Shown piece after piece: positions 25,395-37,975 of a stretch of 64,000 nt of DNA. A model generated the notes under the pieces. It was not told the origin of the DNA. It made no database searches and saw only the letters and a list, made by a program, of their open reading frames with translations. The stretch's first letter is position 1, and each line of letters starts with the position of its first letter. A program made the translations under genes and the position numbers. Source of the stretch: Anthostomella pinea (lineage: Eukaryota; Ascomycota; Sordariomycetes; Xylariales; Xylariaceae); the NCBI GenBank assembly GCA_963556695.1, contig CAUWAG010000004.1, positions 372,001-436,000 on the forward strand, read 5' to 3'.

Positions 25395-26630
25395 ATGGCC
25401 ACTGCCGAAATAGCCCGGTCCGCCTCACCGGCCGAGCCCACCACCTCCAAGAAGCGCAAGTCCTCCGTCGACGAAATCGAGGTCGACCTCGAGCTGCCCG
25501 AACCGCCGTCCAAGAAAGCCAAGCGCCTACTCAAGAAGGGCAAGCCACTCCCGGTAAAACCCGACAGCGACGCCGAGAACGATGAAGACGGACTGCCCAT
25601 AGCCAAGGGGGGCAAGAAGGAGAAGAACAAGCGCTCAGACCACGGCGTCTGGATCGGCAACCTGCCGTTCACCGTCACGCGGGTCGAGCTCTTCAGGTGG
25701 CTCGTCGAGGGATCCGGCGGCGTCATCAAGGAGGAGAACATCACGCGCGTCAACCTACCCATGAGTAAAGCGCCGCGGGATCGGAGGGGTGAGGGCGGGG
25801 AGGAGAAGCCGAAGCCGCAGAACAGGGGCTTTGCATATGTGGACTTCGACGTCGCGGCCGCGGCCGTTGCCGCCATGGCGCTTACGGAGACGGAGATCGA
25901 CGGGCGCAAGGTCCTGATCAAGAACTCGAACTCGTTTGAGGGCCGGCCGGCGAAGGAGAGCAGCCAGGCCACAGCGGAGAACGGCGACGGTGCGACGGAT
26001 GCCGCGGCGGCGGCTGCGGCGGCTGCGGCGGCGAAGAAGAACACAAGTCGCAAGATCTACGTCGGCAACCTCTCGTTCCAGACCAACGAGAACGACCTGT
26101 GGGCGCAGTTCGAGAAGTGCGGCGAAATCGAGTGGTCCAAGGTCGCCACGTTCGAGGACAGCGGGAAGTGCAAGGGCTTCGGCTGGGTCAAGTTCAAGGA
26201 TGCCGAGGCGGCTGAGTGGGCCGTCAAGGGCTTTGTCAAGATCAAGGAGGAGATCGAGACGGAGGACGACTTCCGCGACGACGCTGAGGCGGACGCTGAC
26301 GGCGACGGCCAGGAGAAGCAGGAGCGGAAGTTCAAGATGCGCAAGTGGTGGGTCAACAGGTTACGCGGCCGCGAGCTGAAGATCGCCTTCGCCGAGGATG
26401 ACCAGGTCAGGTATCGGAAGCGATTCGGCAAGGATCGGCCGGACAGGCCGGAGAGGCCGCAGCGGAATGGCGAAGGACGGCAACCAGCGGCGACTTCGGG
26501 AGAGGATGGCAATGCGGCTGTCGAGAAGAGGGCACCGAAGAAGAAGCCGACGTATGGTGATGAGAATGTTGCGTCTTACTTGACGGGTGCTGTCGTCAAG
26601 TCTGAGGGCAAGAAGACTACGTTTGATTAA
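25395..26630 (+). CDS. Two-RRM nucleolar RNA-binding protein, Nop13-like
   Basis: A single exon of 411 aa. The N-terminus is Lys-rich and acidic (SSKKAK-like runs, KAKRLLKKGK), likely nuclear/nucleolar targeting. RRM1 starts at GVWIGNLPFTVTRVEL (RNP2) and has NRGFAYVDFD as RNP1. After an Ala-rich linker, RRM2 has KIYVGNLSFQTNENDLW (RNP2) and KCKGFGWVKFKDAEAAEWAV (RNP1), then an acidic insert and RGRELKIAFAEDD. This two-RRM arrangement with long acidic/basic linkers matches Nop13/Nop12-type ribosome-biogenesis proteins. The precise orthology is inferred. No introns or breaks are needed. Confidence 0.85.
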   Translation: MATAEIARSASPAEPTTSKKRKSSVDEIEVDLELPEPPSKKAKRLLKKGKPLPVKPDSDAENDEDGLPIAKGGKKEKNKRSDHGVWIGNLPFTVTRVELFRWLVEGSGGVIKEENITRVNLPMSKAPRDRRGEGGEEKPKPQNRGFAYVDFDVAAAAVAAMALTETEIDGRKVLIKNSNSFEGRPAKESSQATAENGDGATDAAAAAAAAAAAKKNTSRKIYVGNLSFQTNENDLWAQFEKCGEIEWSKVATFEDSGKCKGFGWVKFKDAEAAEWAVKGFVKIKEEIETEDDFRDDAEADADGDGQEKQERKFKMRKWWVNRLRGRELKIAFAEDDQVRYRKRFGKDRPDRPERPQRNGEGRQPAATSGEDGNAAVEKRAPKKKPTYGDENVASYLTGAVVKSEGKKTTFD

Positions 26631-26826
26631 CGCTAATGCATTCATGAGCATGGCTTAGGGTGTTCAGCTTCTCATAAGTATTATGACACGATGTTGCGCT
26701 GAATGAGATCATGCTTCACTCCCTACAAATGCTGCCGTTGTACTTCCCTTGATATCTTTTGCTAATCTTTGATACCTCGAGCATTACTGCTTAGAGTCCC
26801 GCGGAGCGGAGCTGGAGACTGATTCG

Positions 26827-26870
26827 CCGCTTTCCAGCCGCTTTCCCGCCGCTTTCCCGCCGCTTTTCAG
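26827..26870 (+). repeat. Four tandem 11-bp repeats
   Basis: Four consecutive 11-mers of the form CCGCTTTCCMG run without gaps; the two middle copies are identical and the outer ones differ by one or two bases. They lie about 200 bp after the Nop13-like stop. No function is evident; a small minisatellite. Confidence 0.85.
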
Positions 26871-27351
26871 CGACAGGCGGTTTGCGTGGTATCGTGTGCC
26901 GACAATAGCTTACCCTTGACGATCATTCTGTCAAATCCATTCTGGGAATGAATCTTTGTGTCAATCTCAGAAAGGGGCTTCCGCAGAAGCCTCGAAGATG
27001 CTGGTCGCTGGTTAAATAAACAGTCAATGAACCACGGCCACCTTCCCAACCCTCTAAAAGATATGTTCCCTAGGCATGTAGGTCTTGGAGTAGTACGGTG
27101 AATACCTATCTCTTGGTATTGTATATTTGTCTTCTGGTATAGTACGTTGGCTGGTAGATGTCTATTCTGCCTGTACCGAAGTAAATACTGTCATCATGAG
27201 GACATCTTCTTGATATAGTCCTACAATTCTCCTCGGCTCTTGCTTGCCATCAGCGCGTATTCTAGGTATACTCGCAGGTACAGAAGCCCGAATGGACATC
27301 ATCAAGCTGGCAAGTCTTCTCCACGCCATCCGGACATATGATGATGTCCTG
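26871..27351. other. Convergent intergenic stretch
   Basis: About 480 bp between the tandem repeat and the 3' end of the subtilisin-like gene. No gene supported. Confidence 0.4.
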
Positions 27352-30300
27352 TCAGTCCTCAGGATGGATACAGTCATCTCTCTTACAATCGCAGCGACTG
27401 CGGAAGAGGTTAGCAGGCGAACACAAGGAGCCGCCAGGGGCTTCTCTGGATTGGGGGGGGGTAGGTAGGACTCACCCAAAGGGATATGTGTAGAGACCGA
27501 GGATGTTGGCGTCCGTGTTACAGATCCGGGTGTCTCCCTTGTTGGGAAACGGCGTATTGCACTCGCCTGTTTTCGGACTGAATTAGCTTCTCTTCTTCTC
27601 TGCTTCTCTCTTGGATAACCCCATGACTGGTGGATGGCTCCGGTGATTGATCGCGGAACGGAAGGGAACATACCTCGGTTGGGAGCGCCGTCAGTACAGC
27701 CCGAACTCCACTTGCAAAAGCAGAACCCGAACCCCTTCAAAAGCGGTAGAACACTCCTGCGTATAACCGTCGGCGCACTGGTTGCACTCGTCGTTGGCGC
27801 AGCCCTGGACGTTGGGCCCGCTGTAGTACGTCGTGGGGGCGGGCGACGCCGTGGGCGTGGTCGACGAGGCCGCCGGCACCGTCGACGTCGCCAGTGTCGT
27901 GGCCCCCGTCAGGGTGGCGGTGGGTCTGCCGACGGGATCGATCGGGCAGAAATAGCCCTCGTCGTTCGGGTCGATTCTGGCGTGGGCTTGGCCTGCTGAC
28001 CCCCCTGCTGGGAGCGCCGCTGGCTCGGGATAGCCTGGGATCATGGCGGGTTAGTTGCTGTCTTTCAAGGAGGGGACGAGAGCGGGGTGGATGGATGGAC
28101 AGGCTGGCTTACTTGGCTGTACGCCGTGGATGCCGTTGTAGGCGACGTTGACATCGTGTGGCATGGGATAGGGTAACTGCTGGCCAGCCGGCAGGTTCAG
28201 TTGCTGGCTCATGGGTATGCGCCGGTATGGCCAGCCCATAAGCAGATTTCTGATATTCAGCACCATCAGGTACCCCTGATCTTGTCTTCCCCGCCGCTGC
28301 CATCTGAACGCGTCCCGGTTCATCCTTATCAAATAGGCTGCGAGCCAGGCCTGTATGCGTGTCAGTTGGACGGTTTCTGTGAGCAGCAGAGGGACTGACC
28401 ACTTGAGGTGCCGCGAAGCTGGTCCCGGTCGCCGTCGCTTCGGCTCCTCCCAGGCCGACGGTCGGGACCCTGTAGCCCTGTGCCCAGATGTCTACCTGTG
28501 CGTAGGAGTCATCGCCTGGGATGCCAGCTGGGCATGTCTATTCCCACATTGCACCGTTCTTGTACGTGGCGCCTACATTTACAACGGGATCACCGAGCCC
28601 GCCGGGGAGTCGCCACCCGATATAGTTGACGTTCGCACCAGGAAGTGCTGGGTTGTACCCATCATTGCCGGCGGCTTGCACATAAACTACTCCCAAGTCC
28701 CGTAGCGTGGTCAGGTGCCGCGCGTACATCGCGCGGATAACCTCGTAGTCCTGGGGGGTCGCCCAGTAATCGGTGTCTGCGGACCGTCAGCTGGTAAGAC
28801 TCACTCACTCTCTGTTGGGACGGAACTCACGTAGTGATGATGAAATCACGGCGTTGCCCTGAAGGCCTCGCCTGACTATGATTTGCTCGATCTTCGTGAG
28901 GGCATCATCCATTGCATCGGGAGAGAGATACGCGCCCTTGACGACCCCGTCGCTGTCGACATATCCGTTTACGGCCTTCACAAGGAAGGGTATCGCGTTC
29001 TTCGCAAGCCCTACCTTACGGCCAAAGGCGAGAGCACCCACTTGTGTGCCATGTCCGACGAATTGACCGTTGTAAGTCTATAATGTGCGGAAATTAGGAT
29101 TAGTCTGGTCAGCTTTAGGGGTCTTATAAAATTGCAGGGGCTTACGCAGGAGTCGCCGATCTCTTCACGCAGCCAGCTGGCTTGATTATTCCGGTTAAAG
29201 AGCCGAGTTAGCCTGTTCGGAACTACGTAGGAGTATTGGTCCGGGTGGTCAAGGAAGTCGTTTTCTGGGATCTGGTATTCTTGGGCCTGTTTTGCCTCAT
29301 TTGTTAGATCATGTCTCCCGTGTTTAACAAATGGTGTGGCTGCAGACTCACATTGCCGCCTGACAAATCAAATCCAGAGTCGATGACGAATATAGTAACG
29401 CCCGCGCCGTCTGAACCATCTCGGGAATACATCTGGACGTCCATCGGGTATTTCTCCCTGGCTGAGATCAGTAGCTGGTGTTCAAAGGCGGGTGGGAGGT
29501 CCTCGTCGATTCGGGCTCGGCGTTGGAGATGCTTCAAACCCGTGGTGTTTGCTGACTTCCCGAGAGGCCTGGACCGCTTCCGCGTCTGCGTCCGGGGCTC
29601 TGGAGGGTCGTCATATATAGGCTCTACTCCGTAGAGAGCTCGTCGGGGTGCCTCTTCTTCATAGGTCGGGTGCAGGTAGACCCAGAACCAAAGGCTGGGT
29701 GTTTGCTTCAGATAGTCCCAGTTTTGCAAGGCGTACGCCATAGGATAACCCTGGGCCATATCCATTTCGTTCAGGTAGGCATACCCGGTACTCTGGTCAA
29801 TGCCGTCTTGGTCGATGATATCGGTGCCGCTTGTGTATCCAGTACCCGCGTCCATGAATGCAACCGTCGAATTGAAATACCAGAGCGGAGCCCTGGTACC
29901 ATCCGTCTTGACGTACCAGCTGCGATTTCCGAATAGTTCAGTGGTGTTGGACATGTCCACTCGCGATACTACGTGGAATGCTGTGGCTCCGGAGATCAAG
30001 ACACCTCCGCCGCTGGTGAGACCTTCGACCCCCTGAGGCTGGTTGGACACTGCAAGACCAAGAGTTAGCAACCACCACTCTGATAGAAATGGGTCAATAT
30101 TAAGGGGTTGCAGTCTTGTGTCTCAGGGGTAAACTCAAGATTAGCAGGGATTAGATATCCTGCGCATAACTGAAACAGCAGGAGGATGGGAGTCGAGATA
30201 TAACCTACTGTAGCTTGACTTGTGGTTCTTCAAAAATGTGAGCAATTGCGGGCGGGATGTCCAGTCCTCTCGAGCCAAGAACCGAACGACGTTCAGCAGT

Positions 30301-32693
30301 CCCTCCGATCTCCACGGGGCCCTCTGGCAGAGATTCTGGATGCCCGGCTGGCCCGAGTAGACCGTGTCGATGTACTTGGCGGCCGAAGGCTGGTCGTCAG
30401 GCTGATTATCGTCGCCTCCACCAGCATCTCCAGAATCTGGACCCTCGCATGAGTTCCGGCCGCCGTCACCGGGTCCATCAGTAGGGTCTGGGTCCTCGTC
30501 CTCTGGTCCATCCAGGAGCGAGATCTGGTGCAGAAAACCCTCGAATGCCCCCTGACGCTTTTCGTCGAACATCGAGGTCAGATTGGCCGCAGCAGCTTGC
30601 ACGGCGTCGAGAACCTCATCTTCGAAGCCGAGGAAGTCAAAGACGTCGTAGCCGGGCGGTGCGTCGTACCGCGCAAACAAGTCAAATACGAGAGAGAACA
30701 GTTGGGCAACCGGCGCGGTCATCAAGTCAGAGAACTTGATATAATCGTTGGCAACTCCAAGCGCAAAATCGCGCCCAGCAGGTGAATTGGCCGGTTGCAG
30801 GGACGGCGTAGGCAGAGGTCTGGACCGGAAACTGATCTTGTAGTTGCCCTGGGTCACCTCAGAAGGCGAGGGAAGAGGGTCAGTAGGGACGGTGAACACG
30901 GCATCGCTGATGACGACTTGGTCGGGTGCGATCTTGACTTCCGTACCAGTGGCATCGTTGAGCATGATATAAAGGGGGTCGCCCGTAGCGGGCACGTAGT
31001 ATTCTACCCCATCAACTGTTACCATGTGCCGTGAGAATTTTGAAAGGCCGGTACAGAGAGGCGTTGGTGTTGATGTCGTACTTGTCGTCGAAGTGGAAGT
31101 GCCAGTCGTCGTAATATCGACGGGCTCACAGGTTGCGGAGCCCGTGGGAGCTGTGCTAGGTAATGTAGGCGATGTGGGACCTGTGACGGGTGCTGTGGTG
31201 GGATCTTTACCACTTGGTGGTGTCGTAGGTTCACCACCTGGAGGTGTCTTAGGGTTACCTCCACCACTCCCACCTCCACCACCACCGCCACCTGGAGGAC
31301 CTGGAGGTATCGTTGGGACAACCCCGCCACCACCACCGCCACCTGGAGGACCTGGAGGTATGGTTGGGACAACTCCACCCCCGCCACCACCACCTCCTCC
31401 GCCGCCTGGAGGATCTGGCGGTATGGTTGGGACAACTCCACCTCCGCCGCCACCAGCTCCTCCACCACCAGCTCCTCCACAACCTGGAGGAAAGATGATG
31501 ATGGTCCCGTTACTAATCGTAGCAGAAACCGTGGGTAGAGGGCTCGTCTGGGAGACAGGCGACGTGATTATAGTATCGCTTATCCCAGAAGAAGGACTCA
31601 TCGTTGGCGAAATACCCGTGAGGTAAGGTCTAATGGTTCCAGAGGGCGAATCCGACGGCAACGTCACGGGAGGAGGACCGCCTGTCGGGTTACCACCTCC
31701 ACCACCACCACCTCCGCCGAGTCCACCAGGAGGCAGGATGATGATCCCACCTGTAGACGAGGACGTGCTCGTCCCCGTCACAGGTGGTGGAATAACTGTC
31801 GATTCTCCATTTGGGGACGTGGTGGGAGAGACTGGAGGAATAATGATCATGGTATCGTTGGAAGAGGCATCACTACTCGTCATTTGCTGGGTAGACGAGC
31901 TTTGGGGTGACTTGGTCGCAGGCTGCGAACTTGTCGAAAAGGTCGGTACGGCTGTCAGCGATTCACCCCCAGGTGCAGAAATCGTCGTTAATAGACCCGC
32001 TGGAAGGGAGATAATTCTAACTTCACCGGGTATCAAGGAAACCGTTGTAGGAGCAGCGCCCGGTATAGGGATAATCGTCACGAACCCACCAGCCGACGGA
32101 GTCGTAGCATTTCCGGAGCCAGGAGAGGTCGAAGTAGGGACCGAAGTAGGGATCGAAACAGGTGTGGAAATAAGGGTGGATATAGGGATTGAGCCTACGA
32201 CTGAGGTCACAACACCGCTGGTAGTTCCAGGCTGGCTGCCGGCAACTATGGTAGGAATAGTACAAGCAGATGTCGACGGAGGAAGTCCAGTGAAGCTGGA
32301 AATGACGGGGATCGGAGTGGGCACTACGGCAGGACAGGCGCTCATATTTACGTATGTGGAGGTGACCATCGTAGTGGAGAACAGGGTCGTCCAAGGGGGT
32401 GCTGTCGTAACGACGCCATCGATGACAGTCGTGCTTGCGGGAAATTCGACGACATACTGCGTGACGTCCTCGAAGATACAGTCTATAACCGTGGGAAGCA
32501 GTGGCGACGCAGTTGCTGCAAGCGACGACCCTGCCACTCGTTAGCTGATATTCACATGATATGTTATCCCATATGCTGTGTCTCATGGCATGGTAGACTG
32601 GCCGTTACTCGTATCTAATCCGAGAGCGCCACAAGAAAGCGTGGACAGCACCAAAAGCCATGTAGCAAGATTTGCCGATTGAGAACCCCCCAT
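27352..32693 (-). pseudogene. Giant secreted subtilisin-like protease gene, two breaks
   Basis: Ten exons fit: 32693-32609, 32530-30209, 30049-29352, 29286-29146, 29077-28831, 28776-28400, 28350-28113, 28034-27674, 27566-27476 and 27397-27352. This would give about 1,534 aa. Order: signal peptide (MGGSQSANLATWLLVLS), a long Ser/Thr/Pro region, Pro-Gly runs, an ordered pro-like region, then an S8 peptidase domain. The triad is visible: Asp in FVIDSGFD, His in FVGHGTQVGALAFG, oxyanion Asn in QAAGNDG, Ser in GTSFAAP. It ends with a Cys-rich tail (NECNQ-type, CFCKWSSGC, RCDCKRDDC). A TAG at 28538-28540 interrupts the frame just before the Ser motif, and no intron removes it in phase. Exon 8 carries one extra base in a GGGG run near 27735, shifting the Cys-rich tail. 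It is therefore probably inactive; assembly error is an alternative for the G run. Confidence 0.75.
31238..31740 (-). repeat. Pro-Gly coding minisatellite in the subtilisin-like gene
   Basis: Inside exon 2 of the subtilisin-like gene, about 45-60-bp units encode VVPTIPPGPPGGGGGGG and variants at least four times between about 31240 and 31480, with a related Gly run at 31700-31720. The units differ mainly in the number of Gly codons. Such repeats are prone to slippage and also create long antisense open frames. Confidence 0.8.
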
Positions 32694-33359
32694 CGTGGCG
32701 GATAGGGGCTTGTTGAAAGCCAAGAAGAAGCGATGAGTCCCCGTCGTGTAGCGAGGGACGGCGAGTCCGAGGGATATAAATCGGTTGTCAGAAGCTATGT
32801 GTTGTATTGCCGATTATTTGTTACCCCTGACCGTTGACCAGAAAGGAGAGAAGAAAAGGGGGGTATCTTCATAGTCAGAGAGATTCACTTATGTGCTTTG
32901 GGGAAGGGAGAGAAACCTCTGCGCATTATCACGTAAAAACAAGATGCCGCATTGTGATCCAATCCATGTTCTTTTGCTGTAGTTCGCATTGGAATTGAGA
33001 TGAATAGGTCTTTCCACATCAGAAGGCCCGGGTACACATTGTAAGTGTTGGTCATCCCATTGAGTTATGTATGGACGAAGATCAAGATTAGATTATGATG
33101 GGTTGAACTCAGTGAAGTTGATTCGTGGTGTGTTATCTGACCTTCTTACATTCAACTCGGGTGAGACTCAATACGAAAGGTCGGAGAAGGTTCATCTGTA
33201 TTCGCTACATCAATGGATGAATGTAAGCAAGGTTGCAGTATCCACGTATGAGCGAACTACGAGGAGAATGGGCAAACAGTGTAGAATACTGACGGGCCAT
33301 ACAAATCATCCCAACAATGGTACCGAACAAAGTTGTTGCGAAATGGCGACCTTTCATGC
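32694..33359. other. Intergenic
   Basis: About 670 bp upstream of the subtilisin-like gene and downstream of the FluG-like gene. Nothing beyond presumed promoter and terminator sequence was recognised. Confidence 0.4.
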
Positions 33360-36032
33360 CTAATATCTCACCAGAACCCACCGACGGCGATCCTCAGCAC
33401 TCATAGAATCGAAGAGCCCAAGTTCTGCGGTCTTGACATCAACATAGCGTTGTATGAAGTCCGGATGAAGTAACTGGCCGAGCTCCTCATCGTCCTTCAG
33501 AGCTTGCAGCGCTTCCTTCAAGTCCGCGGGAAACATGGTCGATATGCCAAGTTCCTTCCGCTCCGCATCATTCAGCTTTGCCGGATCGTGAGCGCAATCG
33601 CGCCACATCATGGGTGTCTTATTGAGGACGCCATCCGTCCCAGCTGCGAGCAGGGCAGCGACGACGAAATAGGGGTTGGCCAGACCATCAATCACCTTCA
33701 GCTCCCAGTGGCTGTCCTCGCACTTGCGCAAGGGGGCTTCTTTGTTCTGCGTCCCCCACGTCACCCACCGGCCGCCCGCCCAGAAACTGTCGACCATGCG
33801 CTCATAGCTCGTGGGGTTGCTGTAGGTGATTGCGATGATGGCCCGGATGTGCTTCAAGATGCCGGCGTAGAACGACTCGTAGACCTTTGCTTCGTTGCCG
33901 CCCGGAGACGAGATGGACATGTGCAAATGAGATGCGGAACCGACGGTTTTGGCGAAGGGTTTCGGATGGAGCGTCATGCGGAACCCATGGCGAGCCGCGA
34001 CGGACTCGAGGATTTGGCGCATATGCAGTAAGGTATCGCAGGCTTCCATGGGTGGCAGCGCTCCGAGCACGAGCTCGTACTGCCCGGTGCCGCTCTCTGG
34101 GTGAAACTGCTCGATTGAGATGTCGGCTTTTTCGAGGCGATCTAATACCTCGTCAATGGCCGTAGTGAAGCTGCCTTCACTACCCCAGTCGGCTAGAACC
34201 CTGGCCATCGACCAGGCTTGTCCCTCATTGTTCAGAGGCTTATATCTATCCGGGCTGCTCGTATCAGGGTTGCGCTCCAGGATGACGAACTCGAGTTCGA
34301 AGCCAAGTAAGAATGTCAGGTTGTTTGCGGCTGCTTTCTCGATGGACTTGCGAAGGATCGTCCGAGGACACAGTGTTGCTTCCGAGCCGTCGAGCTCCCT
34401 GAACTCGCCATAGCAGCTGATATGACCAGCGACTGGTCCGAGTTTGAGAGTCGACCAGTCTGGGTGCATGGTGTACATCCCAGTCGCATTGACCTGAGGG
34501 ATCATCTTGTCTGTTTGAAGCAGGCCGAAGCAACATCTTGCGAGTGAGAGTGTCATAGGCCTGCCGCTTTCCATGGTCTTGTAGACCTGTTTCATCTGGA
34601 TGAATCTGCATCTGGCGCTGGACGTGTAGTCGTGCCAATAGATGCGCAGGTATTTGGCACCTGATGCACGAAGTCGCCCAAGAACAGTATTTTGTGGCAG
34701 GGCAGTACATGGAGTAGCGGCCAACTGCGGAAAAGTCGGCAGGACAGTTTCGACATGAAGATCGTACAGCTTCTTGGAGTTCGTGAACAGGATATCCTGG
34801 ACTAGTTGGACTGCTTGTTTCTCATCGATTTGTCGGGTTTGCACCAACTCTCCCATAATCTATCAGTACGTCAGCACACCTCATTTACCAGCAGAAGGTC
34901 CACAGGTACTGACGCTCTTGAGAACAGAGCGAACCTGCACCGTTGCTAGTACGTATGTCTCTGGAAACCAGTGACCATCGGTACTCCATAGAATCTTGGA
35001 CCAAGGACACAATTCGAGTATCTGTCTCACGACGCCCTCTTGGCCCTGGCGATTGAGGAAGGGGAACACCTCCCCAATATCAGCGTAGACGTTGCTGTAC
35101 ATTGCTGCAAGATAACCGGCTTCTCTGGTCCAAGGGTAACTTGCATGAAGTATCACGATGGGTACCGTCGGGTACTGCCGAATGAAGGTCTGTAGGTGGG
35201 ATGGTGAAGACTTCATCAGGGTGATGTCGTTATCGCCAAGACCCGTGTGGAACTGGATGGGCTTCTTGTGGACGGCACGATCCTCGCTGATGAATTGCGC
35301 TGTCATATGAACGATGAGGTGGTTCAGGGGAGTATGCTGCAACTTCTTGTGCAGGTGGAACGGGCGTTCTCCGCTCAAGTGAGCTTTCATGATCGCTCTA
35401 AGTGCTTCCTTTGAGCCATCAATACCAAGATCCTCTCTTGAGATGATATCCAGACCGCCTCGGTAACAGATGATGGACTTGAATCCGACTACTTCGGGGT
35501 CCGCAATGGATCGCTCGATTGCCTCTCTGAACTCTTGCAAGACACCCTGTAGATGAGATTCCCCTTCTGCATTTGAGGCGGTGTTGCAATGGCGGCCGAT
35601 TATGTCCTCCGCCACTGCCTCGACTCTGACGATGCGCTTGCATTTGCTCTTGGTGAAGGAGTCGTGCCATGAGTAGTTCTCCACTTGATCCGGCATGTCT
35701 AGCCCGTCGTCAACAAGTATGGTCTCAATCCCCTCGAGACACTGTCGCACCCACGCATCTGGTGATTCTGCCCGTTTCAGGTCTATGGCGGTTGCCACCG
35801 CATTCCATGTCTGTTCGCAGCCCAGAAGGCCTGCCAGCTGCTTCACGGCACGGACGTGAGCAAGACTGGACCAGGTGTCATCAAGCGCATCCCCATTGGC
35901 TTCAGTAGCGATGGAGAGAAGTGGGTGTTTGCCCATGTATTCGAGCTTTAGCAATGGATGAGCGTGATTGTCGATGATCGGGGTTGTGTCGATAGCGGCA
36001 TTCAGCCGCTTCAAATCGAAGGTTGCGGCCAT
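33360..36032 (-). CDS. FluG-like amidohydrolase/glutamine-synthetase fusion
   Basis: Two exons, 36032-34914 and 34859-33360, joined in phase by a GTCAGT...CTGATAG intron with a GTGCTGAC branch, encode 872 aa. The N-terminal half is an amidohydrolase-2 domain: IIDNHAHPLL, FHTGLGDND, ILHASYPW and the metal-site LWSTDGHWFPET. The C-terminal half is a glutamine-synthetase-type catalytic domain (FELEFVILE, PESGTGQYELVLG, GSASHLHMSIS, and the Arg/Glu-rich NKEAPLRKCEDSHWELKV). This architecture and length match Aspergillus FluG, needed for an extracellular signal that triggers conidiation. Fungi also have FluG paralogues of unknown role, so orthology is not assured. No stop or shift was found. It is the last intact conserved gene before the transposon-rich half. 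Confidence 0.9.
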
Positions 36033-36655
36033 GTTTGCTCAGATACCTAGATGTCAAATACTCTGCAGCTGTGGAGTTATTGCAGGAAGAAAGTCTAGAT
36101 GTTGTTGTACTGATGAGAGGGTAATCTGACAAGTCTCATGCTGTGCCACCGTTACGTTCGGACGGTCAGACTGATGCTCCCAGCACTGCCACCGTCGATT
36201 GGGGACCAGGGCATCGCTCATGCATGCCGGCGGCGTCCACTCACCAGCCCGGCCTCTGCCCAATGGGAACTGGCTAGTCGAATGGGGGTCACGATATGTA
36301 AAGGCGGACATCGGGCTGCAGTCGTATCTTATCTAAGATGAAAATCATCTTCGTAAAACTTCCGCAGAGAGAACGCTTAATTGCGTGCTCGCGACTCGAA
36401 AGCGTTGGGAGAAGCCGCAGTGCCCCGAAGGGATACGGCCACCATTCATGAGTCTCCGTCCGTTATGCCCCAGTCAACTCATGGATATTTATGCTACACT
36501 CGTATGAATGGAATAAGTAACCTGGAATAAGAAGATTTGATTCAGTTGGCAGGTATACTTGAGGCTTTTCCCAAAGCGCTTATTTACAATAAATATACCT
36601 CTCGCTTGCTAAACGGGGGATGTATAGATAAGGCACGGAAGGAGGTACTTTTAGA
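36033..36655. other. Promoter of the FluG-like gene and boundary to the repeat-rich half
   Basis: About 620 bp upstream of the FluG-like start, becoming AT-richer to the right. No gene supported. Confidence 0.4.
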
Positions 36656-36656
36656 G

Positions 36657-37900
36657 GTTCAGTGTATACTGACCCACCAATATTATGCGTACACCCAACG
36701 CCCCACAGACGCGTCAAAAATCAATCCACCATCACCCTCTTCTTTTAAATAACCACAACGCAGTCAAATAATGGACAAATTACACGAATTCGGGTTTGCC
36801 CTAAGCAAAAACCGCGGCAAAAACGATGAATTCACTTCAGAATCTCGCGTGTTCATGTGCGGAGCCGTGGTGGGCGGCGCGACCAAGACGGCCGTGGCCA
36901 GCGCGTTTTGTTGCCGTCGCGCCATGGTAGCTACCCAGATCAAACGCTTTAAAGAGCAACAAATCTTCATGCGGAGGCCTCATGAACGACGTCCCCAGGT
37001 TATTCAAGGCCGGCAAGCCACTCACATCATTCAACCGGCTCGCCGGAAGCCCAGAAACTCGTACGGGGACCTCCGTATGCAGGGAGGCACGCCAGCGAGC
37101 TCTGCCACCCTCTGGCACTTCCTAGACCGCAACAACTTGAGGAAATGACACGCTGCGAAGTGAATTGAGCTCACTACTAAAGGTGCTCACAAGAGACTTA
37201 TAAATTGTACGCCAATTTAACAATAATGAAAGATTGTCGGTCTTTTTAAACACCCTTTATTCAGACAAGTGTACAATAAAAACTTTACCCGATTTTTTAG
37301 GCTCCTAAGTCATCCGTCTCTTATCCAAAAAGTATCAAAACGACCTTGTGAACCGGCAAGAACACGTTAAAGCCAAAATCTCTATCATAGTTTGTGGTAT
37401 GATCTGGTTACGTAACAGCAAAGGTGGTAAAGGCAAGCTAGTAATAATGAAAAGCGATCCGGACTCTCTTTACGACAGAATGACTACGAAGTTATATTTA
37501 AAATCTTTGAAGAAAGGATTACTATTTTTTTATGGGCCTAAGGCCCTTATATGCAAGATAATGTCCCCATTCACACTTTGAACGCGTGCAAGAGATGGCT
37601 GGAGGAGCACGATATCTGGACCATCGACTGGCCGCCTCACTCGCCCAATTTGAACCCGATCGAGCACATTTGGAACGCTCTAAAGCGCAAGATAGACAAA
37701 GTAGAGCCTCAATTTCAAGATCTGAAAGACAATTTGAGTAACGAGGCATACACGAAGAAGATAATCGAGCACACGTGGGCAGAGATCAATAAGCGCTTGA
37801 TTAAGAGGCTAATGAAATCGATTCTGCGCAGGCTTGTAGCAGTGTGCCTTTGTGGTAGCGGAACCAGAACAGAGATCTTCCACAAGTCTTGGTTGTGATG
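36657..37900 (+). mobile_element. Degraded Tc1/mariner-like element (copy 1)
   Basis: The left end may be near 36660 (AGTGTATACTGACCCACC). The transposase is split into pieces at 36771-37148 (N-terminal helix-turn-helix part), 37348-37581 (SIIVCGMIWLRNSKGGKGK) and 37551-37898. The last contains MQDNVPIHTLNACKRWLEEH with the second catalytic Asp, then DWPPHSPNLNPIEHIWNALK, the conserved C-terminal Tc1 block. The stretch between the first two pieces is AT-rich with stops and is partly missing. The right terminus could not be found, so the limits are approximate. It is related in sequence to the better preserved copy at 37976-39288. Inactive. Confidence 0.75.
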
Positions 37901-37975
37901 ATGTGTATTCTGGTTGGTGCTTGGTTACGTTCGGATGGGAAGGATCCCATCCGAGAAGTATCTAAATACCTAAAT

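Noticed and set aside
31024..32544. Long plus-strand frames of 200 and 303 codons
   Set aside because: They are antisense to the repetitive Pro-Gly and Ser/Thr-rich exon of the subtilisin-like gene; repeats without stops produce them.
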